64,000 bases of DNA from Aldrovandia affinis (Eukaryota; Chordata; Actinopteri; Notacanthiformes; Halosauridae), in assembly GCA_029706075.1 (NCBI GenBank), contig JAINUG010000542.1:111707-175706 (forward strand). The letters run 5' to 3'. Position numbers and translations under genes: made by a program. How positions within the stretch are numbered: the first letter of the stretch is position 1; each line of letters begins with the position of its first letter. Positions 10,565-21,258 of the stretch are shown here, piece by piece. The notes beneath the pieces are model-generated. The model was not told where the DNA came from. It worked only from the letters and a program-made list of their open reading frames with translations, and made no database searches.

Positions 10565-11685
10565 GATCCTTATCAAAAAATAAAAGATTCTCAAAAACAT
10601 GTCACAATTATTGGCACCCCTGCATTTAGCACCCTCCCCTTGCAAAGATAACAGCACTGAGTCTTCTCCTATAATACTTTATATGGCAAGGGATTGAGAT
10701 CATTCCTCCATATTCCATCCAGAATGTCTCCAGATCCATCAGAGTCCTTAGTCCTCACTTGTGGACTCTCCTCTTCAGCTCACCCCACAGGTTTTCAATG
10801 GGGTTTAGGCCAAGGGACTGGGATTGTCATTGCAAAAGCTTGAAGCTTGTGGTCAGTGAACTATTTTTGGGTGGATTTGGAGGTATGCTTTGGACCATTG
10901 TCCTGCTTGAAGATCCAACCATGACCCAGTTTTAGCCTCCTGACAGAGGCAGCCATATTCTGATCTAAAATCTCCTGGCACTTGATGGAATCCATGATGC
11001 CAGGTATCTTAACAAGGTTCCCACATGCTTTGGAAGTAAAACAGCGCACAACATCATAGATCCACTACCATTCTTCACAATGGGTATTAGGTTATTTTCT
11101 GCATGACCATCCCTCTTTTAACACCAAACCCACCTCTGGTGTTTGTTCATCTATTTTTGTCTCATCTGACCATAGAACCCGGTTCCACTCAAAGTTCCAG
11201 TGATGTTTAGCAAACTCCAGGCACTTACGTTTGTGGTTTGATGACAGCAGAGGCTTTCTTCTGGCAAGCCTTCCAAATAGCTTGTTGGCATGGATGTGGC
11301 ATGTAATTGTAGTTTTGGAGTTGGTGACCCCAAGATGCAACCAACTTCTGCAGTTCTCCAACTGTTATCCTTGGAGAAATGTTTGCCTCTCAACCATCCT
11401 CCTCACTGTGCGTGGGGGCAAAATACACTTGCGTCCTCTTCCAGGCAGGTTCATCACAGCTCCAGTTGTTTTAAACGTATTCATTATTGCTCTAATTGTG
11501 GAGATGGGTATTATCAGGCGTGTAGCTATTTCTTTATAGCCATTACCTGATTTATTTGTGATCAGGATGTCGTACATGCATACAATTGACAGGCCTTGTG
11601 TGAAGAGCAGTGTTGAGATCCTGTTTGTTTGATTGACTGCATTGACAACTGCAGGTCGGTTTGTGAGGCTCTGGTATTTATATTT
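10565..11685 (-). mobile_element. Second Tc1-like transposon family, degenerate, reverse orientation
   Basis: The sequence from about 10590 (CACAATTATTGGCACCCCTG) to about 11640 reads as a Tc1-like element on the minus strand: terminal region at low coordinates, C-terminal coding near 10760-11050, N-terminal coding near 11370-11560. It joins copy 1 on the left and the LINE 3' end on the right, and no clean terminal repeat was found at about 11640-11685. This family is distinct from both neighbouring Tc1 groups. Confidence 0.75.
10861..11650 (-). pseudogene. Tc1 transposase, frameshifted remnant
   Basis: Minus-strand pieces in order: GNGYKEIATRLIIPISTIRA and PGRGRKCILPPRTVRRMV (helix-turn-helix and linker, about 11370-11570), then ANKLFGRLARRKPLLSSNHK and [11 protein letters not shown] (first catalytic Asp, about 11150-11310), then IKCQEILDQNMAASVRRLKL and FKQDNGPKHTSKS (second Asp region, about 10870-11010). 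The pieces lie in different frames with stops between them. The QDNGPKHT block is well conserved. Usual length is about 340 residues; here the frame is broken several times. Confidence 0.85.
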
Positions 11686-12510
11686 ACATTTACTGCATTT
11701 AGCAGACGGTCTTATCCAGAGCAACGTACAAAAAGTGCATTAAACATGGTAAGATCAATCAAAGTTAATGCAAGAGATCAGCGTAGTAGCACCGCAACAT
11801 ACATCATTGTTGGGAGCTGCACATTATACCTATAACACAGGGAAAGAAAAGTTTGTGTTTCTTTGGGGTTTTTTATTACATTTTTAAACATGTAAACAGT
11901 GGTGATGACAGTCATTTATGTAGAGAATCAGTGGTAGTGGAGTCTGAAGAGGTGGGTTTTTAGTCTCTTGCGGAACATGGCCAGTGATTGGGATGGGCGG
12001 TTTGCCAGAGGAGGCAGATCGTAGGGGTCTAGCTAGGGTGTAGTGTGTGATGAGTGTCTGGAGGTAGGAGGGAGTGGTTCCCCTTGTGGGCTGATATGCC
12101 AGCACCAGTGATTTATATTTGATATGTGCTGCTATAGGGAGCCAGTGAAGTGTGGTGAGTAGTGGAGTGACATGCATGGACTTGGACTGGTTGGAAACTA
12201 GGCGTGCGGCGGCATTCTGAACTATTTGCAGTGGCTTGATGGCACAGGCTGATAAGCCCGTCAGCAAGGTATTCCAGTAGTCCAGATGTGAAATAACCAA
12301 AGCCTGGACCAGAAGTTGTGTTTTTCTTGGGTGAGGAATGGGAAAATTCTCCAGCTGTTGTGGAGGGAGAATCGGCAGGTCCGGCTGATCGCTGCGATGT
12401 GCTGGTCATCCAGAGTCACACCAAGGTTCCTGGTAGACCAGGACGGAGACACTATGGACCCTTCCACTGGCATGCTGACTCGATCCGCTGAACCTTCAAA
12501 CAGGACACAG
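11686..12510 (-). mobile_element. L2-like LINE, 5'-truncated, with SINE-like 3' tail
   Basis: The minus strand carries the end of a reverse transcriptase gene, a 3' untranslated region of about 200 bp, and a tail GTTGCTCTGGATAAGACCGT plus CTGCTAAATGC ending in GTAAAT repeats (11686-11730). The same tail ends the SINE at 4879-5113. The 5' end stops near 12510, the usual truncation of LINE copies. The 3' untranslated region also matches those at 22434, 28018 and 55790. Confidence 0.8.
11900..12480 (-). pseudogene. LINE reverse transcriptase C-terminus (L2-like), frameshifted
   Basis: Minus-strand frames give STRNLGVTLDDQ, ISRTCRFSLHN, SHLDYWNTLLTGLSACAIKP, LQIVQNAAARLV and TPLLTTLHWLPIAAHIKYKS. 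These are typical of the last part of ORF2 in L2/CR1-type LINEs, downstream of the reverse transcriptase active site. At least two frameshifts separate the blocks. The catalytic FxDD motif and the endonuclease domain are outside the surviving piece, so the copy is inactive. Confidence 0.85.
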
Positions 12511-14385
12511 ACGGTTGAGCCTGCAGCTTATTCTTTTATTTTTTACAAAAATGTTAGGTTTCCCACAGGTTATGGTTTATATACCCTCATGCAATGAAAA
12601 ATATATATATTTTCCATGTATGGAGATATACATTCTATTTTTTTCATTATTTATTTTAATTAAACTGTTTTCACAATATTTTCAGCATGTACTTACATAT
12701 AACAAGGATATCAAGAGATGACACAGACATGTGCGTGAAATGAGAAGTTATAATCCATTATATTGTTATATGTATTGCAAAATATAGTTAATATATATAT
12801 ACTATTTCAAATATAATCAAATATATAATTTATTATATTACAGTATTATTTTAAATATGTTAATATATGTCTGTTGTGTAAGGGTTATGAAGCCAGTAAT
12901 CACAAGACACATCGGTACCGATGGAGGTGGGGTTGAAATTGGGGGAACAGCGTGTTGTGAAAAGGGGGGGGGGGGGAGATATGCAGCATGTGTCTTCAAA
13001 AAGTCAATTCCTTCCCCCTTTGTGTCTTTATGAAGAGGCCCTATTGGCATTTAAATCTGTTTTTAACAGCGCGACATGACCCGCTGTTGTCCAAGGCAGA
13101 GAGGGGTTGACGGACTGATTAACAAAGGGGGAGTCGCCCTTCACGCTTGTCACAGGGCTGGTCTGGACGGCCCAGCGCTAGGGGGCCCCCAGCCCAAGGG
13201 GCCTCCAGGAGATGGGACCCCCCCCCAAACGAGGGCCCCACCCCAGTCGCCAGATTAACACCCACAGGGCCACAATAGACACACATGTCCCCTCCACTAT
13301 GGCTGGAACATTCAGACCTGCCTTACTCCCGGCCCTAATAAGGATTAGGCTTAATGAATTGGAAGGAGTTAACAATAATGAGGGAAGCCCTTAAGTGGGC
13401 GTTAATTCCATTTTGTGTCGTGTCCGCCTTTCTCTTCCCCCTTTCTTCTCCCCCTGTTTGAGCACAAGGTGTAATCCTCTTGAATATCAAAGGTGCTTAG
13501 AGTATGAATTTAGACGTCCCACTCACCAAGCCCCAGGCAGATTAACTCCCCAAATGAATGTTTTCTGACGACCAGGAGTCCCGAACACGCCATCTGCTCC
13601 TGCTCTTTCTCTCTCACCACTTTCTTCTCTCCCCCCCCCCCCCATTGCGTTCACTGGCTTGTTCACTCCATTTCTCTCTTTTTTCTCCTTTCTTTTTTTT
13701 TGCGAAAAAAAGTCTATGTTACAAGGATTTCTCTTTTTTTTTACAGAAACATAAAACCAAAGGCGTTTACAGTTTTGCCTTTGGGTGAAATGGTTCCAGT
13801 TTTGTCAGTTGATGATGTCAGTGCTTGTCAGTGATTTCTTAGTCCTGGATGAGTTTCAGCTTGTCTTTTGATGCATTACCTTATATGAATTAACAGAATA
13901 AAAATTAGGATCCAAAATACTGGGATTTTCTATTGATTTTGGTGAATTGTTAAAACATGCACATCAAATTTAGCATACATGACTGAGATTGTATAGTAAT
14001 AAATTATCATGTGTGTGTAAAGTAAAAAAATCTGTCTTTTGAAAACATTAAAAGTGGCAGTTTAAAAAAAAATCCCAGAATGACAAATGAACACATTCTG
14101 CGGTTTGAATGTATAACATTCATTTTATTTCAGACTTCTGATATCTGCAGTTTGTATCTGTATCATTGAAATCCAGAGTGGATTCTGTTTTTGTTCCAGA
14201 CCGTTGCTGTGGATACAGTGAGCGGTGTGCTTAAGGTTCGATGTCCTCTCATGTTCTCATTGACGGTTTCTTTGAGGGTGATATGATTGTTCCCTGACAG
14301 CACTGTTTAATCAGAGAGTGAAATGAAGCAGAGTGACCTGGACTGGCTCAGAGCTGGAACAAAACAGCAGGGGATCAGTGCAGCT
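12511..14385. other. Unique non-coding sequence, AT-rich then GC-rich
   Basis: 12560-12870 is strongly AT-rich with several TATATA runs. 12960-12980 is a poly-G run. 13060-13560 is a unique GC/AT mosaic that could be conserved non-coding DNA (CAGATTAACTCCC, GGATTAGGCTTAATGAATTG). 13615-13745 holds a C run and T-rich tracts. No coding exon or RNA gene seen. Confidence 0.35.
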
Positions 14386-14434
<49 letters not shown>

Positions 14435-14642
14435 GACACATTCCCGACATGGCAAATCACACACACACACATCTGGCATCTGTGTGCGTGTGTGTCGGTG
14501 TGCATATGTGCATGAGTGCGTGCATGGGTGAGTGTGTGTGTCTGTTTTTGTGTGTGTGTGTGTGTGTGTATATACGTGCATGTGTGCCTGGTCATGTGTT
14601 TGTGAGTGCGCATACGCGTGTGTGTGTGTGTGTGTGTGTAAG
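14386..14642. repeat. (GT)n tracts with an internal (CA)n run
   Basis: Pure (GT)n at 14386-14430, a short (CA)n at 14459-14470, then interrupted GT units to 14642. The opposing GT and CA runs at 14386-14470 could fold back on each other in single strands. ORFs here are artefacts. Confidence 0.85.
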
Positions 14643-15443
14643 AGAGTGTTTATTTGCAGTAATGTCTACATCGTTTCATTACTGTATTCCCATTTCTACC
14701 TATACTGCGAGGATTGTGCATCCAAACAAAATAAACTTGCATTGTCCAACTGCTGTTGAAATTGCAACAGAGATCTCAAAGAGATGATATATGCTGTTAA
14801 ATTACAATATTCTTTATGTATCAATAATATAAATGCTGGATTGTATTTATATAGTGCCTTTCAGCAGTGCCGCCGATAGGAATCCCAGGGCCCAGGACAG
14901 AATTTGTTGTTTGCCCCCCGACCCCAAACCTCCCCCGCCTAGCCCAGCTCCGCTCTCAAACCACAGAATAACAATTACTCGACACTCTGCTCTCCGCTTC
15001 GATTTTGTGATAGTAAACAATCTAACAAACAACATACAAACTGGACTTAATGATAATTCATGTATTTATGTGAATATAGACAATTGAAATGTCAGCCATA
15101 TTTGGGTATATATCATATTTAGGCCAATAGCCTACATGAATAAATCAATGAGCTATATCATCACGTTTAGGCTTAATTCAGAACAAATGGCAGTACATTT
15201 TCCTCATTTAACTCAGATTTATAAACCTGTAGGACAGCTAATGGTCACTTATTTTCACCAACGACTTAGTACAGTTACTAACTAAACTAAATTCAAGACA
15301 AGGGAAAAGTTTTGATTGAAAAGATTTGAGCCTCATAACCGCGACCTGCACTGCCTTAACGTTCGCAAATTAGCGGGTGAACACGATTCTACAATGCCCC
15401 GCTAATAAAGGGTGAAGTTGGTCAATATTAGGAGTTGAAAAAA
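14643..15443. other. AT-rich non-coding sequence before the assembly gap
   Basis: No gene. 14844-14868 (GTATTTATATAGTGCCTTTCAG) resembles the start of the dispersed repeat seen at 63905-64000. The words GCCGCCGATAGGAATCCCAG near 14869 might be a DNA-transposon end, but no partner end was found before the gap. Confidence 0.35.
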
Positions 15444-15543
15444 NNNNNNNNNNNNNNNNNNNNNNNNNNNNNNNNNNNNNNNNNNNNNNNNNNNNNNNNN
15501 NNNNNNNNNNNNNNNNNNNNNNNNNNNNNNNNNNNNNNNNNNN
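15444..15543. other. Assembly gap of exactly 100 N
   Basis: One hundred consecutive N. The round number suggests a placeholder of unknown true length. It lies in a transposon-rich segment, a typical place for an assembly break. Confidence 0.99.
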
Positions 15544-15783
15544 TACTATCCAAGTACTAACCAAGCCCATGCTTGCTTAGCTTCAGCCATTCGGCAGGAG
15601 CAGGGTGCATGATGGTATTGCTGCTGGCACAAAACATTTTGACTATCTACATTGCAGTTTAACTCTTTATGTTTGGACACCAATATGACTGTCACATAAC
15701 ATTAGCTTAGGACATAATGTGATGCATGAGGAAATTGAGAAACTTAAGGCCTACTCTGTCACCTGTTTGGACCCTTTCACCGT
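15544..15783. other. Short unique sequence after the gap
   Basis: No gene or repeat recognised. Confidence 0.4.
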
Positions 15784-16320
15784 GGTCCTGGAGGGCCACA
15801 GGGTGCGCTGGTTTTTGTTGTTGCGCAGCACTTAATTGATCAATTACAGCAGTTGATTAAGTTAACTCACTTCACCTGGTTTCTCAGGTCTGAACTGAAT
15901 TATGTTTTTCAGGTCAAAACAAAAACCAGGGCCTCCCGCTGGTTTAGTGGTTTCAACGTCCGATGCTGGCCACGGCGACCGGGGTTCGATTCCCCGTCGC
16001 ACCATAGTCGCCTCTGGCCGGGAGTGCCGGTGAGGGGGGAGGGAAGCCGACACAGTTCACTGCGCACAGGAGTGGTTCTGGGGTACCGGAGTTACAGTCA
16101 ACAGCTCGGCGAGTGCTGTCTCGAAGGAGGCAGCACTTCGTCTTTGTCACTGCCAGTCACAGGGCTATGGCAGCGAACTACGAGGGAGGGGATTGAAATA
16201 AGCACAGCGGGAGTAATTGGCTACCAAATTGGGTGAAAAACGGGGTAAAATCTGAAAAATTTAATTAAAAATTAAAGTTAAAAAATTAAAACCAGCACAC
16301 CCTGCGGCCTTCCAGTACCA
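15784..16320. mobile_element. Short inverted-repeat element (MITE-like) split by a SINE
   Basis: The left end GGTCCTGGAGGGCCACAGGG is followed by TGCGCTGGTTTTT; the right end (16287-16320) read in reverse gives TTGGTACTGGAAGGCCGCAG followed by GGTGTGCTGGTTTT. These are matching terminal inverted repeats of about 33 bp. A tRNA-derived SINE (15930-16287) interrupts the element near its right end. The same family recurs at 32212-32392. Superfamily is unassigned. Confidence 0.7.
15930..16287 (+). mobile_element. tRNA-derived SINE nested in the MITE, 8-bp target duplication
   Basis: The head contains A box TGGTTTAGTGG (15940-15950) and B box GGTTCGATTCC (15983-15993), the internal RNA polymerase III promoter of a tRNA-derived SINE. 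The body (CTCTGGCCGGGAGTGCC onward) and an A/T-rich 3' end follow. The octamer AAAACCAG is found at 15922-15929 and 16288-16295, a direct target duplication. A second copy of the same family lies at 31788-32193 on the other strand. Confidence 0.9.
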
Positions 16321-16388
16321 AAGTACTGGAAGAGCCCTGTTCTAACCGGTACCATTCCCTGACCGAAAGATCTACAGGGCCAGTTTTT

Positions 16389-16805
16389 AGAACATAAGAA
16401 CATAAGAAAGCATAATGATGAGAACAGGCTGTTCGGCCCATCTAGGCTCATCATTTCCTAGTCTAGAGAATATCAAGTATTACCTCAAGCCTGGACTTCA
16501 AAAGTGTTTCTGTCTCAACTACCTGGCCTGACAAGCTGTTCCAGGCAGTGACAAAAAAAATTGCACTGATATCAGTGCAGAATTTGTCTTTGATTAATTT
16601 CCACCTGTGCCCTCTTGTTCTGCTAACCAAACTTATCTTTGCTAGTCCGCTCACCTCAATCAAATTAGTCTCAACCTCAACCCCCATTAACCATCTGCTA
16701 AGCCTGAATAGATTAAGCGTCTTAAGTCTTTCCTCGTAACTTTCACCTTTCATACCAGGTAAACAACACAGCTCCTTGGCTGTCTGCCCAGTGGTGTTAC
16801 AGTTC
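16389..16805 (-). mobile_element. CR1-like LINE, 3' fragment
   Basis: The low-coordinate end is the tail AGAACATAAGAACATAAGAA, and the minus strand codes for the end of a CR1-type ORF2. A bare copy of the same tail is at 48906-48924. The fragment is 5'-truncated near 16805. This family differs from the L2-like LINE family of the window in both tail and protein. Confidence 0.8.
16463..16800 (-). pseudogene. CR1-type ORF2 C-terminus
   Basis: A minus-strand frame of about 110 residues contains SYEERLKTLNLFRLSRWLMG, SRTRGHRWKLIKDKFCTDI and FFVTAWNSLSGQVVETETL. These follow the C-terminal pattern of CR1 LINE proteins (YEERL...LF, then RTRG, then FF...WN.LP..VV). This is the extreme end of the protein after the reverse transcriptase domain. 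No catalytic motifs are included, so it cannot function. Confidence 0.85.
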
Positions 16806-18210
16806 ACAAGCTGCTCGCTGCACTGTGGAGGCGGGAGTGTGCGAAACAGGACATTGACAGCAGGAAATTTGGTCCTTTAAATGGAGAAAGTGGAGAGGAA
16901 GGATGATCGGGGGTTAAAAAAGGGTCAGAGTGGACCAAGAGAGAGACTATCCTTGACCTGAGACAACTGACCTGCAGTTTTTAGTTTTTTTCTCCAATAG
17001 AGATGTTAAATGCTTAATGGATCAACAAGCAGGCTTTAGCTATCCACGCGGCCGAGGAATACAGTAAAGAACCATGTGGAATTAAACAAAGTGGAAAAAC
17101 TTACCTCACTGCCACTTTCTGGAGAATCCCCTTCTCCCCTGTACTGAAAACCTCTGTTTGATGCAACATGTTTTACACCAGCTTACAACAGAAAAAGTTA
17201 TTGTTTGTTCATGAAAAAACCCATTAACTAGATGTTAACATTTTTTAAAACTTTTTAACACTGAAAAGCCTGAAAATGCCGAAAAAAGGAATAAATCAGC
17301 ATTTGAAACACCACCATTAGTGCAGTGAGTGCTAATTTCTCTGAGGTCTCCATGGAGACGGTCCCCCAATCAATCGCGGCTGTCAGTGTGGCAGCTACAG
17401 GTGCGCGGGTCCAGGGCAGACGCGGTCCTGGCGTTTACATTTCCAGCGGAAAGATCCGCACATTACATACAAATGAAAAAGTTGGTTCTTTTACATGTCA
17501 CTGTCCGCGGATATACGGCGGAATGTATACGGAGTTGGCGGTGACATGTAAAGACGCTGACACCGTAATCACCGGTGTGTCCGGGCCAGTGTGACAGGCG
17601 GTCGGACGGACGCCATCTCGCGAGGAGGGAACAAGCGCCTGGCGGATAAGTACCTCTGCCAGCCGTCACTCCGCTCCCCTGACAACACACAATATCATGC
17701 AAATGTGTATCCGCCAGCATTGGCAGCCTGCTCATAGGTGCCGCGTCCAAAACATCACCCCACCACCCCCACCGACCCCCCCGCCCCGATGTCCACCAAT
17801 CAGGGCCCCACTCGTGTCAACTTTTTTAAATTCAAATTTTGACAGATTGTTTTCTATTTCTCTTTTTCTCCTTTCTCTCTCTTTCTCTCTCTCTTTCTCA
17901 GCATTGTCTTTGCTCATCTCTTGCTCATTTTCTCGGTGTCCCACTCCCTGGTACTTCTGGACGCATCGTGTCTGTGTGCGTCCATCCCCTCCCCACCGCC
18001 CCCCTCCTGTAAATAGCAGGGTCTGCGGATGATTATGGTGTTCACAGTGCAATTACCTCAGAGGCCTCTCAGGACCCCTGTCTCTCCAGGCCTCGGCCCC
18101 TTCACCCTGATCGAACCATCCCGCTGCTGCTGGAGACCGCCGAACACAGAGGCGCGACCGAGAGAGACTCTCCTCCGTCAGATAACAGCCAGATAACATC
18201 ACACTATTGC
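16806..18210. other. Unique non-coding sequence with one hairpin and a CT tract
   Basis: No coding exon. 17490-17552 forms a perfect 12-bp inverted repeat (listed separately). 17855-17900 is a CT-rich tract. 17752-17800 is C-rich. Confidence 0.4.
17490..17552. other. Perfect 12-bp inverted repeat around a 39-nt loop
   Basis: TTTACATGTCAC at 17490-17501 is the exact reverse complement of GTGACATGTAAA at 17541-17552. The loop holds related words (CCGCGGATATACGGCGG). It could be a hairpin, the relic of a short inverted-repeat element, or chance. Confidence 0.6.
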
Positions 18211-18533
18211 CTTTTCTCTCTCTCTCTCTCTCTTTCTCTCAGATCAAATGCGTGACAAACCATAAGGCACTGCCAATGTGTATAAATATTGAAAACAATA
18301 CAAAAACAAGCAGGAAAAAATTGTAAAACACATTCATAAAAAAATTCAGAATAATTAAGAATAGATAGATTAAAATGCTGCTAAAAATCCTGACTAAAAA
18401 GTTCCTGACAATTTTCTTACTCTCTCGTTTCTTTGAATTGGATAGAAAGATTTTTCACAATGTAGGAGAAAAGTGCATTTTGGCCTCCCTCTTTCTTTCT
18501 TTCTTTCTCTCTCTCTTTTCTTTATCTCTCTCA
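18211..18533. repeat. CT tract, AT-rich dispersed-repeat-like segment, second CT tract
   Basis: CT tracts at 18211-18242 and 18489-18531 enclose an AT-rich segment that begins GATCAAATGCGTGAC. The layout resembles the CT-bordered dispersed repeat at 124-860. No coding frame. Confidence 0.45.
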
Positions 18534-18860
18534 CACTCTAAAAAGTAAAGGTACACTTTGGGTGCACTTTCGTTCGTTATGGTATAAATGTGCTCATTGT
18601 ACCTTCAAAGGTACACATAAGGTCCTTCATGATATGGACCTTATTTGTACCCAGGTACGGTAATGAATCCTTATTCACACTGGCAGCCATATTGGACTGA
18701 AAATGAGGCTTGTACAGCAAGCAACATCCTTTTTATGGCAACAGTACAATTGTGTTCTTCTGACTAAAGGTACAATTCAGTACCCTACAGGGGTACTGCC
18801 ACAGTGAAAAGCATTTGTACTTTAATAGGTACAACATGGTACCTTTTTTTCTATGAGTAT
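18534..18860. mobile_element. Short inverted-repeat element (MITE-like), about 325 bp
   Basis: It begins CACTCTAAAAAGTAAAGGTA and ends with the reverse of ACTCATAGAAAAAAAGGTAC, giving imperfect terminal inverted repeats. Inside are several GGTAC/GTACC words. There is no coding capacity. This type is, from memory, a common non-autonomous DNA element in teleosts; superfamily is unassigned. Confidence 0.65.
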
Positions 18861-19610
18861 TCCCCAGATAACATTGTATACCTCTACCTACCTCTTAACA
18901 TCTGAGGGGAAATTATATGGGTAGCAATACAAGGATACTCCCATTTTGGTACTAGAGGAAAACAAAACCAAATTCAGTCATTTGACAATGTTTGAAGCAG
19001 TAATGCCAGTGATATAAATGTTCCGATCCCTATCCTCTTCCGCGCGTCGGATGTGATGGGCCGTCAGATAACCCAAAGAAAAGAAACCTACAAGGCAGGG
19101 CCTTGACACTTACAGTACGGTCACTGCTTGGAACTGTTCCCAGATCAGCGACCGGTTTGGATGCCCACAATGTAACACACTCCTCCTGTTTTGAAGGACA
19201 CCAGCACGGTTCGGGCGTGGATGACCGAGGCCAGTGGAAAGGAGCCATCAGAGGCGTTTTTTGATAAAAGTGTTGAGGGGGGAGGTAAAAAAATAGTTCA
19301 TGTAATAGTCCTTGCATCTCTGTACCGAGCTATTGCACAGGGGTGAATGAGAGTACCAGCCTCAATCATTGTGTACCCAAAATTGAACTGTAATACTAAC
19401 AGCGGGGGCTGCGGTGATAAAACTTGTGTCCAAACCGAGAGATTTTTTTCTCTCTCTTTTTTAAACTTTTTTTTGGTCCATTTATAACATGAAATGTGCT
19501 TGCCACGGCTGGACTAAAGATCATTTAAGGCACACACATATTAAACACAATCGAGTGAAGTTATTTAAAAAAAGATCTTCTTTGCCACAATTCAATTACC
19601 TCTGTTGCTG
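18861..19610. other. Unique non-coding sequence
   Basis: No gene, RNA or repeat recognised. Confidence 0.4.

Positions 19611-19660
<50 letters not shown>
19611..19660. repeat. (GA)n microsatellite
   Basis: A near-pure GA run of about 50 bp. Confidence 0.95.
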
Positions 19661-19661
<1 letters not shown>

Positions 19662-19985
19662 TGAGATGACGACTCTGGTGCTTTTTACACAAAGAACGAG
19701 GAGCATCGTTAGCGTAGCTTCCATTGTTATAAAGGTGGAGGGGTGGTGCCTGGGTTACGATGATGCCGCACGTTTGTCTGATCTGAGCGCAAACGAGCAG
19801 TGGTGGTGTCTTAGGGGAAGATCCGTTGAGAAGCTCCAATTTCCCTCTCTCCCCGTTCTTATCTCCTTCAGTTACCCGATGTTGGTTGCTGTTGCTTTGA
19901 ACATAGTTGATCATTAGCCAGAGCTCGTTTCCTGTTGGTTCTGCTCATAATCCCATAACTGGGCATCTGACATGGCCCAACACGG
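19661..19985. other. Unique non-coding sequence
   Basis: An open frame of 142 codons on plus spans the GA tract and this stretch, but it has no recognisable domain and owes much of its length to the repeat. Confidence 0.4.
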
Positions 19986-20185
19986 CAAATCAAATCAAAT
20001 TCACTTGTGTAGCGCATTTAACAACACATTTGTGACAATACGCTTCTACAGCAGACCCTGTCCTAAATCCCCCACAAAGGCAAGCCTAGGGCAACAGTGG
20101 CAGGAAAAACTCCCTATGTGGAACAGATTGAAGGAACCTTAGGAGGAACCAGTCTCAAGAGGGGGAGCCCATCCTCCTCTGGCAC
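19986..20185. mobile_element. Dispersed teleost repeat with (AAATC)n edge
   Basis: It starts AAATCAAATCAAATTCACTT and continues with GTGTAGCGCATTTAACA, CAAGCCTAGGGCAACAGTGG, CAGGAAAAACTCCC and GGGAGCCCATCCTCCTCTGG. I recognise this word order as a widespread fish interspersed repeat. The AAATC edge may be the tandem 3' tail of a LINE-type element read on the minus strand. Family name unknown to me. Confidence 0.6.
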
Positions 20186-21017
20186 TCCTAACCAAACGGT
20201 ACTGTTTGTCTTTTATCACCTTGCACCATGACTGTCGACGGGCACAGAAGAAAAAGATAAATAAATCCTCCATTTCTCTAAAGGACTTCCCAAACCTGCA
20301 GACCTCTGCCTTTTATGGTGAGAATGTTCGTCCCAGTTTGGAGTTTCCTCACCGGCGCGGAAGGTCTCAGGGTTATTGCCGATAATTGGATCACCTCTCT
20401 GCCGTGGTAGTGTTTGTAGACATTCCTGTTTTAATTTCTCCTTTGTCTAAGGTCTGCGGCGGCTGGCCCGGGCACTGTAATCCCTGAGATAAGTGGATTT
20501 TGCACTGTGTGTATGAGGAGTCGCGGAACGACCTGTCCTCTCCTTAAGCCTGAGTAAATATGAGGACAGGTTTAATAGGAAGGGCGGCACGGTAACGGCG
20601 AGAGTCATTTCGCTCCGTCTCCTACGCCCGGCTTCTTCCAACTTTCCCGAGAGGTCAAGAGCAGGTCAGGGGAGGTGCGCTGTTCGGTCAAAACAAGGGC
20701 CTTTTGCCACAGGGGGTCCTGGGGAACACAGGCAGTGGAGCGGGCAGCCCCTCCAGCGGAACTGACTGATGTGCAGTGACAATTTTGCCATCATCAGCAA
20801 GTGCAGACGTGTGGGGGAGAGACCGCTTCCCTCTCGGGTTAAAGTGGCTCAAAGCATGAAAGGGGTTGCAGGGTCTAGCGGGGGCGGGAGGGTCAGCCAG
20901 TGTGAAACTAGGCGATTGTAAATTTGAATCGTGGCGTCGCTCTAACACGTTGTGGAAGTCACAGCAGGAGGCAGGTGGGCGCTGTGACCGTGCGAGCTGT
21001 GATGTGGAAAGTGGAAA
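20186..21017. other. Unique non-coding sequence
   Basis: No coding exon recognised; a 148-codon minus frame at 20688-21134 has no recognisable domain. The GC/AT mosaic at 20430-20640 could be conserved non-coding DNA. Confidence 0.35.
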
Positions 21018-21258
21018 GGAGTACCGGAGAAGGAGAGAATGGACACCGTTTAACTGGCTCCACAATTCCCTCCATCTCCACCTCAGCTGTTGTGTGGGTG
21101 AGCGTTCTGCTGCAAAATGGCTGCCGTGCATCATTTAGGTGGGTGCTACATATTGGTGGTAGTTAAGGTGAGTTTGTCCCCCTCCCCTCTTTCACTGTAA
21201 AAGACTTTGGGTTCCTGAAAGGCCTTATAAATGCAATACATTATTATTATTTTATTAA
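21018..21258 (-). mobile_element. Dispersed repeat, same family as the one at the window end
   Basis: The minus strand reads TGCATTTATAAGGCCTTTCA, then a CTTTTACAGTGAA block, CTCACCTTAACTACCACCAA and a TAGCACCCACCTAAATGATG block. This parallels the plus-strand sequence at 63914-64000 (TGCATTTATATAGTGCC, GCTTTACAGTGAA, CTCACCTCAACCACCACCAA). A widespread fish repeat; class not established here. Confidence 0.65.

Noticed and set aside
14869..14900. Left end of a hAT-type transposon
   Set aside because: Only one end-like word was seen and no matching inverted end or 8-bp target duplication could be found before the gap.
15940..15993. tRNA gene-like A and B boxes
   Set aside because: They belong to a SINE head with a long non-tRNA body, an A/T-rich 3' end and target duplication; no cloverleaf-compatible acceptor stem follows.
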